A stretch of DNA of 64,000 nt from Thermoanaerobaculia bacterium (GTDB taxonomy: Bacteria; Acidobacteriota; Thermoanaerobaculia; Multivoradales; J023): positions 550,711 through 614,710 of the forward strand of contig JAUIJL010000003.1 of NCBI GenBank assembly GCA_030431255.1, written 5' to 3'. How positions within the stretch are numbered: position 1 is the stretch's first letter; each line of letters starts with the position of its first letter. The position numbers and the translations under genes were made by a program. Positions 6,255 through 15,308 of the stretch are shown one piece after another. Below the pieces are notes generated by a model that had not been told where the DNA came from, searched no databases, and was given only the letters and a program-made list of their open reading frames with translations.

Positions 6255-9050
6255 CTAAATCCCGAAAAGGCTGCGGATGCGTTTGTAGGCTCGGTAAGGG
6301 CGGGATTGGTAGAGAGCGTAAAGCCGTTCTTCCGCCTGATTGGAGCGTTCCAAGCGGTCGGCCAGGGCGTGGTACTTCTTGCGCTCGGTAGCCACGGCGA
6401 GATCGGGGGCCCGTTCGGCGCCGGCGACCCATGCCACCAAGGGCTCGGCGGTACGTTGGTGGGAGAAATGCTCTCTTGCAAAGCCTTGCGCCTTTAGTCC
6501 CATCGCTTTGAGTCGTTCGGGATCGGCGGCTCCTTCGAGCATCCTTTCGGCCAATGAGCTGGGGTTGCCGGTTTCGTAGCTGAGGCCGAGGCCGTGGGTT
6601 GCGATCAAAGCGCCGATTTCCGATTGATCGGTGCACAAACAGGGACGTCCCCGGGCGATCCAATCCAGGATCCTGCCGCTCGAACCCAGCTCTCGCTCGT
6701 AGAGTGGCCGTTCGGTGACCACGAGGAGATCGGCATAGTCCCGGATTTGATCGGCGTGCTCCTTGGTCAGGCAGCCGAGCAGGGCGAAGCGATCGGAGTA
6801 GGGGGAATCCGCGACGCGGTCTTGAAGTCTTTGATAGGTGTCGCCGTCGTGGTTTTCGATCGCCCCACCGGTGGCGACGAAACGCAGCTTCGGCTCCTCG
6901 GACATGGCCGTTTCCAAACCGTCCAAGAGGGTGTCGATATCGCACCAAGTGTTGAATCCACCGCTCCACAGCACCAGGAAGCCGGAGTCGAATCCAGCCG
7001 GCAAGTCGGGGGGAGCGGATTTCGCGCCGGCGACCGTGTCCGCGGCGGTAGCGTCGACCGAGCAAGGAATGACGTGCACCAGCTCGGAGCCGGCGGTAGC
7101 CCGGTTCAGCCGACCGGAAATGCCGAGCTGACCGATGACGGCGTATCGCTGACGCGCCGAGACGCTCGAAAAGGCGTCACCCCGGGCCAGCAGCTCGTGA
7201 GTCAGCTGCCAGTAGGCCGTCAGATGATCGCCGTCCTCATCATTCGGCTGCGCCCGATCTTTGGCCTGAGCTTCCGACATGGGATCGCCGAATAAGTCCA
7301 CCCAAACCGGTCGATCTCCCGCAATGCGCAAGGCCCTGCGCGAAGGCAGAGGAGCCGCGCCGACCAACACGTGAGGATCGAACGCCTCGACCAAACCTTC
7401 AAGGGCACCGGGGTGGTCGAAAGTCGCCAGCCCCATTTGGTAGGCCAGAAGGTTTTCCTCCTGCCAGCTGATCAAATCCGCCGGCTCACCGAAGTAGGAG
7501 CCGGGGATGCGGGCGTAGGCGAGGCAGACCCGATGCCCGGCGGCGGCCAGGGCGCGAGCAAATTGCAGGCTGCGGGCGCCGGGGGCATAGTTCATTTTCT
7601 GCTCTTCGAACGGCATGGGACCCCAGCCGACCACCAACACCCTCTTGATGCCGGCGGACTCATCCTCGGAGTCGGCGGCGTGGATCGACGCCTCGTGGCC
7701 GGCCCTGACATCGGCCGCCGCTCGCCAGGGATCGCCGGGGCAGGGGATCTCCGAGCGACGGCCTCGAACCAAGTCGGGACCTTTGGGCTGGGCGAGAGGT
7801 TTCTGGGGGGCGTGCTCGGCTACCGGTTCCACGCTGTTTTGCTCGTCGTTTGCTCCGTCTCGATGTTGCCCTACTCGAGCCTCGGGCTCAGCGTGGGCCT
7901 GCTCGGCTTCCGGAGCCGGCTCAGCTCCGGGCAGGTGGATCACCGGCACCGAGCCGGCGGGGCGGAGGAGCCTCTTCCACTTCTCGGGTCCACGGTGCTT
8001 CCGCCTGAGAAAGAGGGATTTGGGCAATAAGGGCAAAGCGCCGAGCAGGGCTTTGCGTTGAAGACGGCTGTCGGCCCAGGGCGCCTTGACGATCTCCCAA
8101 TAGATCGCCCTTCGCAGCAGTGGCCACAGAAGCTCGGTGGGCCAGTGGATCAAGGCCAAGACCAGCCGATTTCGCCAAAAGTAGTAGCGCTTGCGCTCGG
8201 CGTCGACGGTCATGGTGGCGGAGACCCGGTGTAGGATCTCGGCTTGGGGCACGTGGAGCACTTCCCGACCCTGCTTCCAAACCTTGATGCCCAGATCGAT
8301 ATCCTCGAAATACCATTCGTAGGCTTCGGTCCATCCCCCGACCTGATCGTAAACCTCGGCGTCGAGCAAATAAGCGGAGCCGGTCACCGTCAGGACCTCG
8401 CGCGCTTCGGGCAGTGGGCCGTAGGCTTCGAGCTTCTGTCCGATCCCTTCGTCCCAACCCCAGGCGTCGACGGTGACGTTGATTCCGAGGCTGTTGAGAT
8501 GGTCCGGGAAGGCTTGGATGAGGGTCAACGGCCCGGCCGCCGCCGCCTTAGGGCGCTCGCGCAACGCGGCCACCAGCTCGGAGAGGGTGTCTGGACGGGA
8601 TTCCGTGTCGTTGTTCAGGAAGTAGTAGTAGTCGGCGTGGCCGATGTGGCGTTTGGCCCAGGCGACGCCGACGTTGTTGGCTTCGGAGAAGCCGATCGGT
8701 TTGCCGGTTTCTACGACGTGAACCCGGGCATGCTCCTCGACCAGATCCGGCAACGGCTCCAGGCAATTGTTGGAAACCACGACCACGTCGAGCTCGACAT
8801 CCTGCGACTGCAAGACGGTCTGCAAGCAAATCTCCAACATCTCCAAACCGCGATGGTGCACGACCACCGCGTGGACCCGTGCAACCGAGGAGCTCGTGGA
8901 ATCCGCCGTGTCCTGTGAAGTCGCCGTGTCTTTCGAGGTCGCGCTCAGCACCGGGGATCGCTTGGAATCGACATGGGTCAGCGGATCCGGAAGCTCTTGC
9001 GTCGATTCGGTCTCTGGCGCGACTTTCAGAGCAGAAGGAGTCGAAATCAT
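6255..9050 (-). CDS. Two-domain glycosyltransferase (GT2 fused to GT4-like)
   Basis: 931 residues. After a polar N-terminus of about 55 residues comes a GT2 (GT-A fold) domain: VHAVVVHHRGLEMLEICLQT, the acidic motif FLNNDTE, and WYFEDIDLG with the putative base, as in rhamnosyltransferase-like GT2 enzymes. A charged linker of about 100 residues (near 390-490) leads to a GT4/GT-B-like half starting RVLVVGWGPMPFEEQ, with FLVLWSGGFNTWCDIDTLLD and YERELGSSGRILDWIARGRP. The second half is a clear paralogue of the divergent neighbour at 9253 (shared WSGGxNxWxDxDTL and FVxTGG). It probably adds two successive sugars to a surface glycan. The donor sugars are not predictable. Confidence 0.87.
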   Translation of the reverse strand: MISTPSALKVAPETESTQELPDPLTHVDSKRSPVLSATSKDTATSQDTADSTSSSVARVHAVVVHHRGLEMLEICLQTVLQSQDVELDVVVVSNNCLEPLPDLVEEHARVHVVETGKPIGFSEANNVGVAWAKRHIGHADYYYFLNNDTESRPDTLSELVAALRERPKAAAAGPLTLIQAFPDHLNSLGINVTVDAWGWDEGIGQKLEAYGPLPEAREVLTVTGSAYLLDAEVYDQVGGWTEAYEWYFEDIDLGIKVWKQGREVLHVPQAEILHRVSATMTVDAERKRYYFWRNRLVLALIHWPTELLWPLLRRAIYWEIVKAPWADSRLQRKALLGALPLLPKSLFLRRKHRGPEKWKRLLRPAGSVPVIHLPGAEPAPEAEQAHAEPEARVGQHRDGANDEQNSVEPVAEHAPQKPLAQPKGPDLVRGRRSEIPCPGDPWRAAADVRAGHEASIHAADSEDESAGIKRVLVVGWGPMPFEEQKMNYAPGARSLQFARALAAAGHRVCLAYARIPGSYFGEPADLISWQEENLLAYQMGLATFDHPGALEGLVEAFDPHVLVGAAPLPSRRALRIAGDRPVWVDLFGDPMSEAQAKDRAQPNDEDGDHLTAYWQLTHELLARGDAFSSVSARQRYAVIGQLGISGRLNRATAGSELVHVIPCSVDATAADTVAGAKSAPPDLPAGFDSGFLVLWSGGFNTWCDIDTLLDGLETAMSEEPKLRFVATGGAIENHDGDTYQRLQDRVADSPYSDRFALLGCLTKEHADQIRDYADLLVVTERPLYERELGSSGRILDWIARGRPCLCTDQSEIGALIATHGLGLSYETGNPSSLAERMLEGAADPERLKAMGLKAQGFAREHFSHQRTAEPLVAWVAGAERAPDLAVATERKKYHALADRLERSNQAEERLYALYQSRPYRAYKRIRSLFGI

Positions 9051-9252
9051 TGGGTGGCTCGGCTGAGATGAGCTTCTGACGGCGCAGTTAGGGCCGACGG
9101 GCTAGGGAGTATTTGCATGCAAGCATCAACGGGTTCGGATACCGAGCTATGCTAACATCCGCGAGCCGCTTGACCAACTGACCCATACAGGTCACTTCAC
9201 CTCCCGAAGCCACCAACCCGTCGACTTCACTCCGTTTATTTTCGAGATCAGC

Positions 9253-10833
9253 ATGGCGAGATTGCTCGTTTGCGGCTTATGCCCACTTCCCTTCGAAAAC
9301 ACCATCCAATCTTACGGGCCGGGGATTCGCACCTGGCAGATGGCTTATAGCCTGGCGAAAGCCGGTCATGAGGTCCATCTGCTGGCCATGCGTATTCCGG
9401 GGACCTACCAAGCCGGCGATTCCGACGGCGCCGAGGTCCGCGATGGAGTCCACATCGAGCGGGTCTCCGATGCCGAATTTTTTGATCCAGGTGTTTTGGC
9501 CACGAGATTAGCGCGGATCGAGCCTGAGGCCGTGGTCGGGGCGACCATGTACGGCTCCCACATTCTCGCGAAGTCCGAGCCGAAGGTGCCGTTTTGGGCC
9601 GACCAATTCGGCCACGTGATGGCGGAAGCGCAGGCCAAGGCCTTCTTGGAGAAAGCCAATTGGCCGTTGGCTCATTTCTGGAATCTCCTGCAACCGATTT
9701 TGATGCGATGCGATCGTATGTCGGTGGTGTCGGAACGCCAGCGGTGGGCGGCGGTCGGTGAGCTGGGGCTGGTCGGTCGGCTGACCCACCAGAATTGCGG
9801 CTTCGAGCTGACCTCCGAGATGCCCTGCGCCTTGGTGCCCACCGACTCTCCTGAGGTCAAACCCGTGCTGCGGGGATCGGTGATTCCCGACGATGCCTTC
9901 ATCGTCTTGTGGAGCGGCGGATACAACGTCTGGAGCGATGTGGACACTCTCTTCCAGGCTCTTGAATCGGCCATGGAGAAGGAGCCCAGAATCCATTTCG
10001 TGTCGACCGGCGGCGAGATCGGCGGCCATGACGAAACCACCTATCGGCGATTCGAGGAGCATATTGCGGCGTCGCAATTCCGCGAGCGCTTTCACTTGCA
10101 AGGCTGGGTTCGCGCGGAGCTGGTGCCCTCCTACCAAGCGGAAGCGGATGTCGGAGTGCTGAGTGAAATTCCCATGTATGAGGGGCAGCTCGGCAGCAAA
10201 AATAGAATCGTCCAATGGATGGGATGCGGCCTGCCGGTGGTCTACAACCGGGTCGGCGATCTGGGAAATCTGCTCAGTCGTCGGGAGCTGGGATTGACCT
10301 TTGCCGTGGGAGACGCCTCGGGCATGGCCGACCAGATTCTGTGGGCCGCCCAGCATCCCGGCGAGCTTCAGGAGACGGCGAGTCGGGCTGAGAGCTATAC
10401 CCGCGAAGAGCTGTCCTTCGAAGCCACGACCCGCGATCTGGTGGAGTGGGCCGCCTCTCCTTCCTATGCCCCGGATTGGCGGATTCGGGGTCGATACACG
10501 GGACCGGCGGACTTCCCACCGGCCGGCACGCCGGATCCACCGGAGGATCAAGCGGATTCGAATACCGCTCTCGGTGCTCCAGCCACAGGGTCTCCAGCCA
10601 CAGGGTCTCCAGCCACTGGGTCTCCAGCTACACTGTCTCAAACCACAGGCTCTCCGCCGGCGGCTACCGCTGAAGAGGGGAGCCAAGGCGCCGCGGCCGA
10701 CGGCTCGTCCTTCGATCGGGCTTCTTCGACCGGCGGCCGGGAAGCCGGCGGCCGGGAAACCACAAGTCAGGAAAGAAGTGTGCGAGGCTTGCTTCGCCGA
10801 CTTCTCAACGGTGGTCAAACCGCTAGATCATGA
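9253..10833 (+). CDS. GT4-family glycosyltransferase with low-complexity tail
   Basis: 526 residues, ATG with GAGA 5 nt upstream. The GT-B fold starts at MARLLVCGLCPLPFEN. The donor-binding C-terminal half has IVLWSGGYNVWSDVDTLFQA, HFVSTGGEIGGHD and MYEGQLGSKNRIVQWMGCGL. It is closely related throughout to the second half of the fused enzyme across the 202-bp divergent gap. The last about 105 residues are Pro/Ser/Thr/Gly-rich and include five 15-nt repeat units (SPATG). They end in a basic stretch and are probably not catalytic. The stop overlaps the ATG of the next GT2 gene (ATGA), so this heads a translationally coupled glycan operon of four genes. Confidence 0.88.
   Translation: MARLLVCGLCPLPFENTIQSYGPGIRTWQMAYSLAKAGHEVHLLAMRIPGTYQAGDSDGAEVRDGVHIERVSDAEFFDPGVLATRLARIEPEAVVGATMYGSHILAKSEPKVPFWADQFGHVMAEAQAKAFLEKANWPLAHFWNLLQPILMRCDRMSVVSERQRWAAVGELGLVGRLTHQNCGFELTSEMPCALVPTDSPEVKPVLRGSVIPDDAFIVLWSGGYNVWSDVDTLFQALESAMEKEPRIHFVSTGGEIGGHDETTYRRFEEHIAASQFRERFHLQGWVRAELVPSYQAEADVGVLSEIPMYEGQLGSKNRIVQWMGCGLPVVYNRVGDLGNLLSRRELGLTFAVGDASGMADQILWAAQHPGELQETASRAESYTREELSFEATTRDLVEWAASPSYAPDWRIRGRYTGPADFPPAGTPDPPEDQADSNTALGAPATGSPATGSPATGSPATLSQTTGSPPAATAEEGSQGAAADGSSFDRASSTGGREAGGRETTSQERSVRGLLRRLLNGGQTARS
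10576..10650 (+). repeat. Five 15-bp in-frame repeats (SPATG)
   Basis: Units of the form tctccagccacaggg run head to tail, the last two diverged. They encode SPATG-type pentapeptides in the tail of the GT4 gene. The unit length keeps the frame. Confidence 0.85.
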
Positions 10834-11804
10834 CGGACCACGTCGAAGCTTCGGGAGCCGAGGCTCAAAGCGCCGCTCCGAGCGCTGAAGCCCCAAGGGT
10901 TGTCGCGCTCGTGCTCAACTACAACGGCCTCGAGGTCACCCTCAAGACCCTCGAAAGCCTATCGGCCGGCGACTATCCAGCCCTGGACTTGGTGGTGGTG
11001 GACAACGGCTCTACGGATGGATCTTGGGAAGCCGTGGAGGAGGCCTTTCCCTCGGTGAAGCAGGTCAAGGTACCGGAGAACCGCGGTATTTCCTACGGCA
11101 TGAATTTCGGGATCCGACACGCCTTGGCCACGGATTGTGCCTATGTCCTGATCCTCAACAACGACATCGAGGTCGCACCGACGATGGTCTCCGAAATGGT
11201 CGCGCTGGCCGAGACCTCGGAGCGCATCGGCGCGGTCTGCCCGAAGTCTTTTTACTATTGGGATCGTGAGCGCCTTTGGTCGACCGGTGGAATCCTGCGC
11301 TTCAAAGAATCGGTCACCCGCGAGCGGGGAGACGGCGAGACCGATCGGGGGCAATACGACCAGGACTGCGAGGTCGACTACGCCAACGGCTGCGCCATGT
11401 TGGTACGGCGTCGCGCGGTGGAAGACACCGGTCTTTGGGATCCCACCTACTACCTTGGGGTCGAGGACGCCGACTGGTGCATGCGCATGAAGCAGGAGGG
11501 CTATTCCTGTTGGTATGCCCACAAAGCGGTGCTCTGGCACATGATTTCCCACTCGACGGGCGTGTACAAACCGGGGCGGACCTTCCATACCGGCCGCTCT
11601 ACCGCCATCTTCGTGCGCAAATATGCCGGTCCTTGGCAGTGGTTGTCCTTTTGGTTCTTCATTGCGGTGGGTCTGCCATTGGCCTGGCTGAGAGAGCTGC
11701 CGAAGGGCAACGCCAGGGCCGCCGTGTCTAAGGCGAAAGGCATCGCCGAGGGGATGAAGGTGCCCCTGGGCACCCACGACTTGGTCATTCCGGGATCTCG
11801 GTAA
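10830..11804 (+). CDS. GT2 glycosyltransferase, rhamnosyltransferase-like
   Basis: 324 residues. The GT-A signature is complete: VVALVLNYNGLEVTLKTLES at the N-terminus, VDNGSTDGS, the DxD-like LILNNDIEV (about residue 110), CAMLVRRRAVEDTG, and GVEDADWCMRM with the ED motif. A hydrophobic segment near residues 265-285 (WLSFWFFIAVGLPLAWL) suggests membrane association. It transfers a nucleotide-sugar-derived residue to a polysaccharide or lipid-linked acceptor. Its ATG overlaps the preceding stop, and its TAA overlaps the next ATG (TAATG), which ties it into the operon. It also resembles the GT2 half of the fused enzyme at 6255-9050. Confidence 0.9.
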   Translation: MTDHVEASGAEAQSAAPSAEAPRVVALVLNYNGLEVTLKTLESLSAGDYPALDLVVVDNGSTDGSWEAVEEAFPSVKQVKVPENRGISYGMNFGIRHALATDCAYVLILNNDIEVAPTMVSEMVALAETSERIGAVCPKSFYYWDRERLWSTGGILRFKESVTRERGDGETDRGQYDQDCEVDYANGCAMLVRRRAVEDTGLWDPTYYLGVEDADWCMRMKQEGYSCWYAHKAVLWHMISHSTGVYKPGRTFHTGRSTAIFVRKYAGPWQWLSFWFFIAVGLPLAWLRELPKGNARAAVSKAKGIAEGMKVPLGTHDLVIPGSR

Positions 11805-13195
11805 TGGACGAGCCTTCCAAGGATTCCGGGGACGCGGTGTCGGACCTCGGCGAGCTTCTACGGTCGTTCGACTCCCGAGCGGCTCTCGCTGCCGGGGAGC
11901 GGGCCTATGCGTTCGCCGAAGCGGCCTATCCTCTGTGTCGATCGATCACCGGTGACGGGGTCCGTCAAACCCTGGAGCTGCTGCGACCGGACTTTCCGGA
12001 GCTGGAAGTGATTGAGGTGCCCTCCGGTGCTCCTGTCCTGGATTGGACGGTGCCGAACGAATGGAATCTGCGGCGGGCCTGGATCAAGGGACCGGACGGC
12101 AAGATGGTCGTCGACTCCGAGAACCAAAATCTGCACGTGCTGAGCTATTGCACGCCGATCCACAGCAAAGTCTCCCTCGAAGAGCTGCAGGAGCACCTCT
12201 TCAGCTTGCCGGACCAGCCGGATGTGATCCCGTATCGGACCTCCTACTGGAAGGAACAATGGGGTTTTTGCATGGAGGATCGCCGGCGCCGAGCCCTGCC
12301 GCCCGGCGAATATGAGGTCTTTGTCGACGCCACCCTCGAGCCCGGCCATCTCACCTACGGGGAGATATTTGTGCCCGGAGAGACCGACCACGAGGTGCTG
12401 CTGTCCGCGCACATCTGCCACCCCTCCCTCGCCAACGACAACCTTTCGGGCATAGGGGTCGTGACGGAGCTGGCTCGCCTGCTCAAAACCGTGCGCAGAG
12501 CCCACGGCTATCGGATCGTCTTAGTGCCCGGCACCATCGGCGCCATCACGTGGCTGGCGCGCAACGAGGGGAGGCTGGACCGGATTAAGGCCGGTTTGGT
12601 CGCCGCCAATCTGGGCGACGGTGGCGATTTCCACTTTAAGCGCAGCAGACGGGGCACTACCGTGCTCGATCGCGCGGTGGAGAAGGTCCTGAGGGAAGCA
12701 GGGCAAACCTACGGCATCACCGATTTCATTCCCTTCGGCTACGACGAGCGGCAATATTGCTCGTCGGGCTTCGATCTGCCGGTGGGTTTGTTGTCCCGTT
12801 CACCGTGGGGCAGCTTCCCGGAATACCACACCTCGGCGGACGACCTGGACTTCATCCGGCCCGAGCACCTCGGCCTTTCCGTCCTCAGGTATTTGCAAGT
12901 CGCTCATGTCCTGGAGGACAACAAGACCTACCGGAATCTCTGCCCGAAGGGTGAGCCTCAGCTGGGGCGACGGGGCCTTTACGGCCATATCGGCGGTGGA
13001 GAAGCAGGGCGAGATCGACAGCTCGCCCTGCTTTGGGTGCTGAATCAAAGTGATGGTCGCAAGGATTTGTTGGCCATCGCCGAGCGCGCCGGCCTGCGAT
13101 TCACTGCGGTGGCGGAAGCTGCTCGAGCCCTCCTGGAGGCGGATCTGTTGGTCGAGGTCGGCGCGGAGGACGGGAACGAGGTTTCCAAAACTTGA
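11804..13195 (+). CDS. DUF2172/DUF4910 M28-like aminopeptidase-fold enzyme
   Basis: 463 residues. The pattern fits the DUF2172/DUF4910 family: an N-terminal SITGDGVRQTL and VFDWTVP-like (VLDWTVPNEWN) region, then an M28-type metallopeptidase core with candidate zinc ligands in SAHICHPSLANDNLSG (about residues 197-212) and FPEYHTSADDLD (about 341-352). The C-terminal 75 residues read as a winged helix (LLWVLNQSDGRKDLLAIAER). Members are often found in polysaccharide and sugar-modification loci, and their true substrate is not established as far as I know. A hydrolase or amidase acting on a modified sugar or peptide-glycan intermediate is possible. It is translationally coupled on both sides. 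Confidence 0.8.
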   Translation: MDEPSKDSGDAVSDLGELLRSFDSRAALAAGERAYAFAEAAYPLCRSITGDGVRQTLELLRPDFPELEVIEVPSGAPVLDWTVPNEWNLRRAWIKGPDGKMVVDSENQNLHVLSYCTPIHSKVSLEELQEHLFSLPDQPDVIPYRTSYWKEQWGFCMEDRRRRALPPGEYEVFVDATLEPGHLTYGEIFVPGETDHEVLLSAHICHPSLANDNLSGIGVVTELARLLKTVRRAHGYRIVLVPGTIGAITWLARNEGRLDRIKAGLVAANLGDGGDFHFKRSRRGTTVLDRAVEKVLREAGQTYGITDFIPFGYDERQYCSSGFDLPVGLLSRSPWGSFPEYHTSADDLDFIRPEHLGLSVLRYLQVAHVLEDNKTYRNLCPKGEPQLGRRGLYGHIGGGEAGRDRQLALLWVLNQSDGRKDLLAIAERAGLRFTAVAEAARALLEADLLVEVGAEDGNEVSKT

Positions 13196-14007
13196 AGGAT
13201 GCGAAGGAGCTCCGCTCGGCGCCGGCGGAATCGTCGGTGATCGGTTTGATTCCCGCCGCCGGACGCGCCGGCCGATTGGGCAGCTTGCCCTGCTCGAAGG
13301 AAATCTTTCCGATCTTCGAGCCCGACGCGGACGGTCGCCCGCGTCCCACGCCGGTCTGTGCGGGGTTGCTCCGGGGAATGGCGTCAGCGGGTATCGGGCG
13401 TGTGTTGGTCGTGCTGCGCGACGGCAAATGGGACGTCGCTTCCAGGTTGGGAGAGGGCTCCGAGTGGGGAGTCGACCTCGGATATCTGTCGGTAAGCTCG
13501 AGCACCTGTGTGCCCGAAACCCTGGGTCGTGCCCTGCCCTGGACCCTCGGCGCGGATGTCGCTTTGGGTTTTCCTGATATTTTGCTGACCCCGTCGGATA
13601 TCTGGCAGCGGTTGTCGGCGTTCCATCGCCGACATGGCGGGGCGGTCTCCCTCGGTTTGTTTCCAACGGATCAGGTAGCGAAAGCGGATATGGTCGACTT
13701 CGAGCCCGGCCCGAACGGCGAGGGACGCGCGACCGAGATCGTGATCAAGGATCCGAGCTGTCAGCTTCGCTGGACTTGGTCCATCGCCATCTGGCGACCG
13801 ACATTTTCGGCATTCCTGGCGGACTGGCTCGGTCAAGGGGCGCGGCCGGCGGCTTCGGAACCCTACATCGGCGATGTCTTCCGCGCGGCCATGGCACAGG
13901 GGCTCGAGATTCGAACCCTGGCCATGGAAGACGGCAGCTTCCTGGATGTAGGGACGCCGGAGGACTTGGCCCGAGCCGTTGGAGCAGGGTTGAAGCCTAC
14001 TTTCTGA
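13192..14007 (+). CDS. Sugar-phosphate nucleotidyltransferase-like protein
   Basis: 271 residues. It probably starts at TTG 13192, overlapping the upstream TGA (TTGA). The N-terminal loop IPAAGRAGRLGSLPCSKEIF matches the NTP_transferase signature G-x-G-x-R with the PK-like segment as SKE. LGFPDILLTPSDIW holds the acidic metal-binding position, and FLDVGTPEDLARAV near the end is the typical closing motif. It should make an NDP-sugar (glucose-1-phosphate thymidylyl- or uridylyltransferase type) for the adjoining glycosyltransferases. LPCSKE in place of the common xPK is slightly off-consensus, so sugar and nucleotide specificity are uncertain. It is last of the four-gene coupled run that begins at 9253. 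Confidence 0.82.
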   Translation: MKDAKELRSAPAESSVIGLIPAAGRAGRLGSLPCSKEIFPIFEPDADGRPRPTPVCAGLLRGMASAGIGRVLVVLRDGKWDVASRLGEGSEWGVDLGYLSVSSSTCVPETLGRALPWTLGADVALGFPDILLTPSDIWQRLSAFHRRHGGAVSLGLFPTDQVAKADMVDFEPGPNGEGRATEIVIKDPSCQLRWTWSIAIWRPTFSAFLADWLGQGARPAASEPYIGDVFRAAMAQGLEIRTLAMEDGSFLDVGTPEDLARAVGAGLKPTF

Positions 14008-14150
14008 GGATCATGTCACTGAGATCGAGAAAAACCACAGCACCGACCCTACGCCGAGCAGTAGAGAATGCATGGGGCTGCAACATACGATAACCTCTGG
14101 CCGACAGCGAGGATCGCGTCGGATTGATCTCGCCCGCGAGGCCTCGCCCC

Positions 14151-14189
14151 GGAAAAGTGCCTCGGAAAAGTGCCTCGGAAAAGTGCCAA
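14151..14189 (+). repeat. Three 13-bp direct repeats in a 247-bp gap
   Basis: ggaaaagtgcctc occurs twice, followed by a third copy ending in caa. It lies in the gap between the nucleotidyltransferase and SGNH genes (14008-14254). Nothing else is recognisable in that gap, and no ribosome site is evident before the SGNH ATG. Confidence 0.75.
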
Positions 14190-14254
14190 GTGATCCATCT
14201 ACTGTACCGTCGCCCTCGTATCATCCTTAAATTGCGTCCATTGAACAAAACAGC

Positions 14255-15295
14255 ATGAACGAATCAGCCCTTAGCCCTACTCCTCGACTTACGACTCTCG
14301 TGGTGCTCTGTCTCACGCTCACGGCTCTCTTTGCGTTCTCGGCAGGGGTCGAAGCCCAAACACCTCTGGTCGTGGCCTTCGGCGACAGCATCACCCACGG
14401 CCTCGGCGACGGCAATGTGTCGTGCTCTGGGGCGCCTGGAGGTTACCCGCCCAGGTTGAGGAGCCGGTTGTCGAACAAGGGAATCCAGATCTCGACTCGC
14501 ACCTCGGGAATTTGCGGCGAGCTGACCTCGACCGGGGTGTCGCGGATCAACAACGTGTTGAATCAGAATCCCGACGCCGATGTGATCCTGATTATGGAAG
14601 GGACCAACGACCTTTCGAACAACAACATCAGCATCGAGTCGATTCGGTTCAATATCAACACCATGGCCGATCGGGCAGAAGCGGCCGGCGTCATACCGGT
14701 GATCTCCTCGGTCATTCCCAGAGCTCCAGAAGCTGGCAACAACGCCAACACAGCCTTCTTCCGCAGTCTCATCCGCTCCGATGCGGAGGATCGCAATCTG
14801 GTGTTTGCCGACCCCTACGGCGGCATGATCGATATTTTCGATCTCTACAACCGCTTCTACTCCGATCCCTACCACCCCAACAGCGGTGGCTACGACATCC
14901 TTTCCCAAATTTTCGTCAATCCCACCGAAGCCGCCCTCGAACGCCTGGTTCCGGACGTTTGCACGGTTGGCGAGAACACCCTGTGTTTGTCGTCGGAGCG
15001 GTTTAGGGTTGAGGTGGAATGGCAGACGGACACCGATTCCGGCCAAGCCACGGCCGTACCGTCGAGCGCCGACACGGGATTCTTCTGGTTCTTCAACTCC
15101 GACAACCTCGAGCTAGTGGTCAAAGTGCTCGACGGGCGAGCGATCAACGGCCACTTCTGGGTCTTCTACGGCGCGCTTTCCGACGTGCAATATGAGATCA
15201 CCGTGACCGATACCCAAACCCGACGGCAGAAGGTCTTCACCAATCCCCAGGGGCAACAGGCCAGCGTTGGAGACACCCTGGCATTCAAGGATTGA
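14255..15295 (+). CDS. Secreted SGNH/GDSL hydrolase with C-terminal beta domain
   Basis: 346 residues. A signal peptide (LVVLCLTLTALFAFSAGVEAQ) precedes an SGNH esterase/acetylhydrolase: block I FGDSITHG (catalytic Ser, about residue 44), block III EGTNDLS, and block V DPYHPN (Asp/His). Residues about 225-346 form a second domain beginning CTVGENTLCLSSERF, with DTGFFWFFNSDNLELVVKVL and FWVFYGALSDVQYEITVTDT. From memory this module recurs at the C-termini of many secreted proteins in Thermoanaerobaculia-type Acidobacteriota. It probably de-esterifies polysaccharide or lipid outside the membrane. It sits at the end of the glycan operon and just before a GT-C-like membrane protein. Confidence 0.88.
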   Translation: MNESALSPTPRLTTLVVLCLTLTALFAFSAGVEAQTPLVVAFGDSITHGLGDGNVSCSGAPGGYPPRLRSRLSNKGIQISTRTSGICGELTSTGVSRINNVLNQNPDADVILIMEGTNDLSNNNISIESIRFNINTMADRAEAAGVIPVISSVIPRAPEAGNNANTAFFRSLIRSDAEDRNLVFADPYGGMIDIFDLYNRFYSDPYHPNSGGYDILSQIFVNPTEAALERLVPDVCTVGENTLCLSSERFRVEVEWQTDTDSGQATAVPSSADTGFFWFFNSDNLELVVKVLDGRAINGHFWVFYGALSDVQYEITVTDTQTRRQKVFTNPQGQQASVGDTLAFKD

Positions 15296-15308
15296 CCCCC
15301 GCGCTTCT

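Noticed and set aside
6181..7065. 294-residue open frame on the minus strand
   Set aside because: It is an alternative frame over the GT4 half of the fused glycosyltransferase, Arg/Pro-rich, with no recognisable motif.
14151..14189. ggaaaagtgcc repeats as further members of the REP family
   Set aside because: They share only aagtgcc and lack the GTGCC/GGCAC inverted repeat, so they are a separate short direct repeat.
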